Assembly (NCBI RefSeq): GCF_000350225.1
Contig: NW_005178881.1
Span: forward strand, 232,199 to 260,222
Length of the DNA stretch: 28,024 nt
DNA from: Chondrus crispus
Lineage: Eukaryota > Rhodophyta > Florideophyceae > Gigartinales > Gigartinaceae
Direction: 5' to 3'
Shown in pieces: positions 26,869-28,024 of this stretch; position 1 is the stretch's first letter, and each line of letters starts with the position of its first letter. The notes below the pieces were generated by a model. That model was given only the letters and a program-made list of their open reading frames with translations, was not told the origin of the DNA and did no database searches. Position numbers and translations under genes: made by a program.

Positions 26869-28024
26869 TCACCGAGACTGAGTGTCTTCGTCAGAACCAA
26901 TCATGCTGCGATACCTGGTATCCATCTTTTGTCGACGCCTGCGACAGTAGCGTTCTTGCCGCAATTTGCGCTTCTCTAAAAGGTCACCCCCGATACTGTA
27001 GTTGCGATTTTTGAATCGCTGATAGAAGTCCAAATCGTCACAACGCAGGCCGTCGACACGAACATGCGCGTTTGTCAGCGCTAGGCAGAGCCTAAAAATG
27101 GGATCATAATTGGCTTCACTCCACCGATACTTGCTCCCAACCACTCCCCAAAGCGAGCATAGACGCCCAAAAAAATTCTCCACTATGATTCTATCCGAAG
27201 ATAGTTTGCGGTTAAAAGATTCCTCCTGGAAAGACAACATGCCACGGGCAGGACGCTTGTGGGGTGTAACGGCGCGCACAAATTCCATTGCCCCCTGGTA
27301 ACATTTGTCTGCAATAAGGCACCAATGCTCCGGAAACTCCTCCGAATAAAGTCCACCATGTGTCATTTGCCCCTCTTCGTCACACTTTCGCAAGGCTGTG
27401 TCGTGAAAAGTCTTGTTGCGGTGCATAATATCGATGTCCGAGTAGGACCTCGGATAATGTTGTGTAGAATCAATCGCAAACCCGGTCGGTAAGACCGAAA
27501 CCTCTACTTTATACCCATATAATTTGTGCTTCTCCGAAGAATATTTTTTAGATTCCTCATGATTTCCCGATGGCCGATTCGTATGCTGAAACATCACGTC
27601 AGTTGCGTACAACGCATACCTGAAATTGCTAAAGGTTTTCGCTTTCTCTTCCAATACAGTCATGCTGTGATGCTCCATCGTCTGGACTACAAACAGAAGA
27701 TAGAACTCATCCGTTATTAGACGGATGAAATTCATTATAAGACGCTCGAAAGTTGGCCCTTTGATCTTAAAAATACGCCCTAGGAGGTCCCAATTACCGC
27801 CGTGCTTGAGGACCGTAATCACTATGAACAAAACGTCTTTGCCCGTAAACGGAGATTTGCGTCCACGCCCGACATTGAATTTTGACGTTATAAAATCCGC
27901 AAACGTCGTCCAAATGCTTTGAAATTGCCGAATATTAAAGTTTGTCATTTGGACGATTGACGCAGACCCCCCACTCTGATAGAATGTGTCGAGAATGGGG
28001 GACGGAGAGTCACAATCTTCGTCA
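26869..28024 (-). CDS. DDE transposase-like protein (DDE_Tnp_4 type), 5' end outside window
   Basis: The frame is open from the stop at 26869 to the window edge; an ATG at 27948 gives 359 aa, but 25 further upstream codons are open, so the start may lie outside. Visible motifs: YALYATDVMFQHTNRPSGNH (first Asp), KKYSSEKHKLYGYKVEVSVL, HYPRSYSDIDIMHRN, WCLIADKCYQGAME and SSDRIIVENFFGRLCSLW (Glu), then a basic C-terminus (RYCRRRRQKMDTRYRS). This order fits DDE-superfamily transposases of the DDE_Tnp_4 kind, often single-copy or domesticated in protists. It is not close to the Harbinger transposase at 19363-20805. The frame is intact, so the gene may be active. It lies next to the truncated copia 3' LTR. 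Confidence 0.75.
   Translation of the reverse strand, partial: DEDCDSPSPILDTFYQSGGSASIVQMTNFNIRQFQSIWTTFADFITSKFNVGRGRKSPFTGKDVLFIVITVLKHGGNWDLLGRIFKIKGPTFERLIMNFIRLITDEFYLLFVVQTMEHHSMTVLEEKAKTFSNFRYALYATDVMFQHTNRPSGNHEESKKYSSEKHKLYGYKVEVSVLPTGFAIDSTQHYPRSYSDIDIMHRNKTFHDTALRKCDEEGQMTHGGLYSEEFPEHWCLIADKCYQGAMEFVRAVTPHKRPARGMLSFQEESFNRKLSSDRIIVENFFGRLCSLWGVVGSKYRWSEANYDPIFRLCLALTNAHVRVDGLRCDDLDFYQRFKNRNYSIGGDLLEKRKLRQERYCRRRRQKMDTRYRSMIGSDEDTQSR

Noticed and set aside
1..28024. tRNA, rRNA or CRISPR features
   Set aside because: No cloverleaf with A and B boxes, rRNA-like block or spaced direct-repeat array was recognised on either strand.

Overview
Organism. The window looks like nuclear DNA of a red alga, probably a repeat-rich multicellular (florideophyte-type) species; the species level is inference. 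A CpeT/CpcT-type phycobiliprotein lyase with an N-terminal leader that looks like a plastid transit peptide points to a phycobilisome-bearing eukaryote. A mitochondrial enoyl-CoA hydratase, a plant-like complex I NDUFB2 subunit split by a GT-AG intron, and Ty1/copia and PIF/Harbinger transposons all fit a eukaryotic nuclear genome. Recognised genes have few or no introns and sit close together in small islands between long gene-poor or transposon-filled stretches.

Layout. 1-11.3 kb is mostly gene-poor. It holds a 1,212-bp PIF/Harbinger deletion derivative (4213-5424), a near-perfect 67-bp hairpin (5463-5529), three coding-like but broken stretches of unknown origin, and one possible small spliced gene (9428-9956). 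11.3-14.3 kb is a host gene island: ECHS1-like enoyl-CoA hydratase, a small basic ORF, NDUFB2, and the CpeT-like lyase on the opposite strand. 14,422-21,049 is bounded by matching 31-bp terminal inverted repeats (28/31) and a TCA target duplication. It has a SAP-domain protein gene reading in from the left end and a DDE transposase gene reading in from the right end. Between their 3' ends lies a visibly GC-rich segment with a truncated UvrC-like GIY-YIG gene (interrupted by a 95-base run of Ns), a disordered acidic/proline-rich ORF, and a small spliced gene. 21,160-26,652 is a Ty1/copia retrotransposon with a 133-bp 5' LTR, a half-tRNA(iMet)-type primer site, gag-protease-integrase-RT-RNase H, and a 3' LTR cut short after 80 bp. 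A 593-bp solo LTR of another family is inserted between its protease and integrase. 26,869-28,024 is an unrelated DDE transposase whose 5' end runs off the window.

How the parts relate. The short Harbinger copy at 4.2-5.4 kb keeps the 5' ends of both the transposase and the partner gene, facing each other and fused by an internal deletion. This shows independently that the intact family has two convergent genes, which is the arrangement of the large element. The three host-like genes between them are therefore either captured cargo, or a host island flanked by two half-elements, or partly a scaffolding artefact across the N gap. The large element sits about 160 bp upstream of the CpeT-like start codon and may have displaced its promoter.

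Decay. Several coding-like frames (partner gene, Harbinger transposase, three unknown loci) are interrupted by single stops, nearly all TGA. This is compatible with CGA-to-TGA change by C-to-T mutation. Healthy genes in the same window end in TGA, so the codon is not reassigned.
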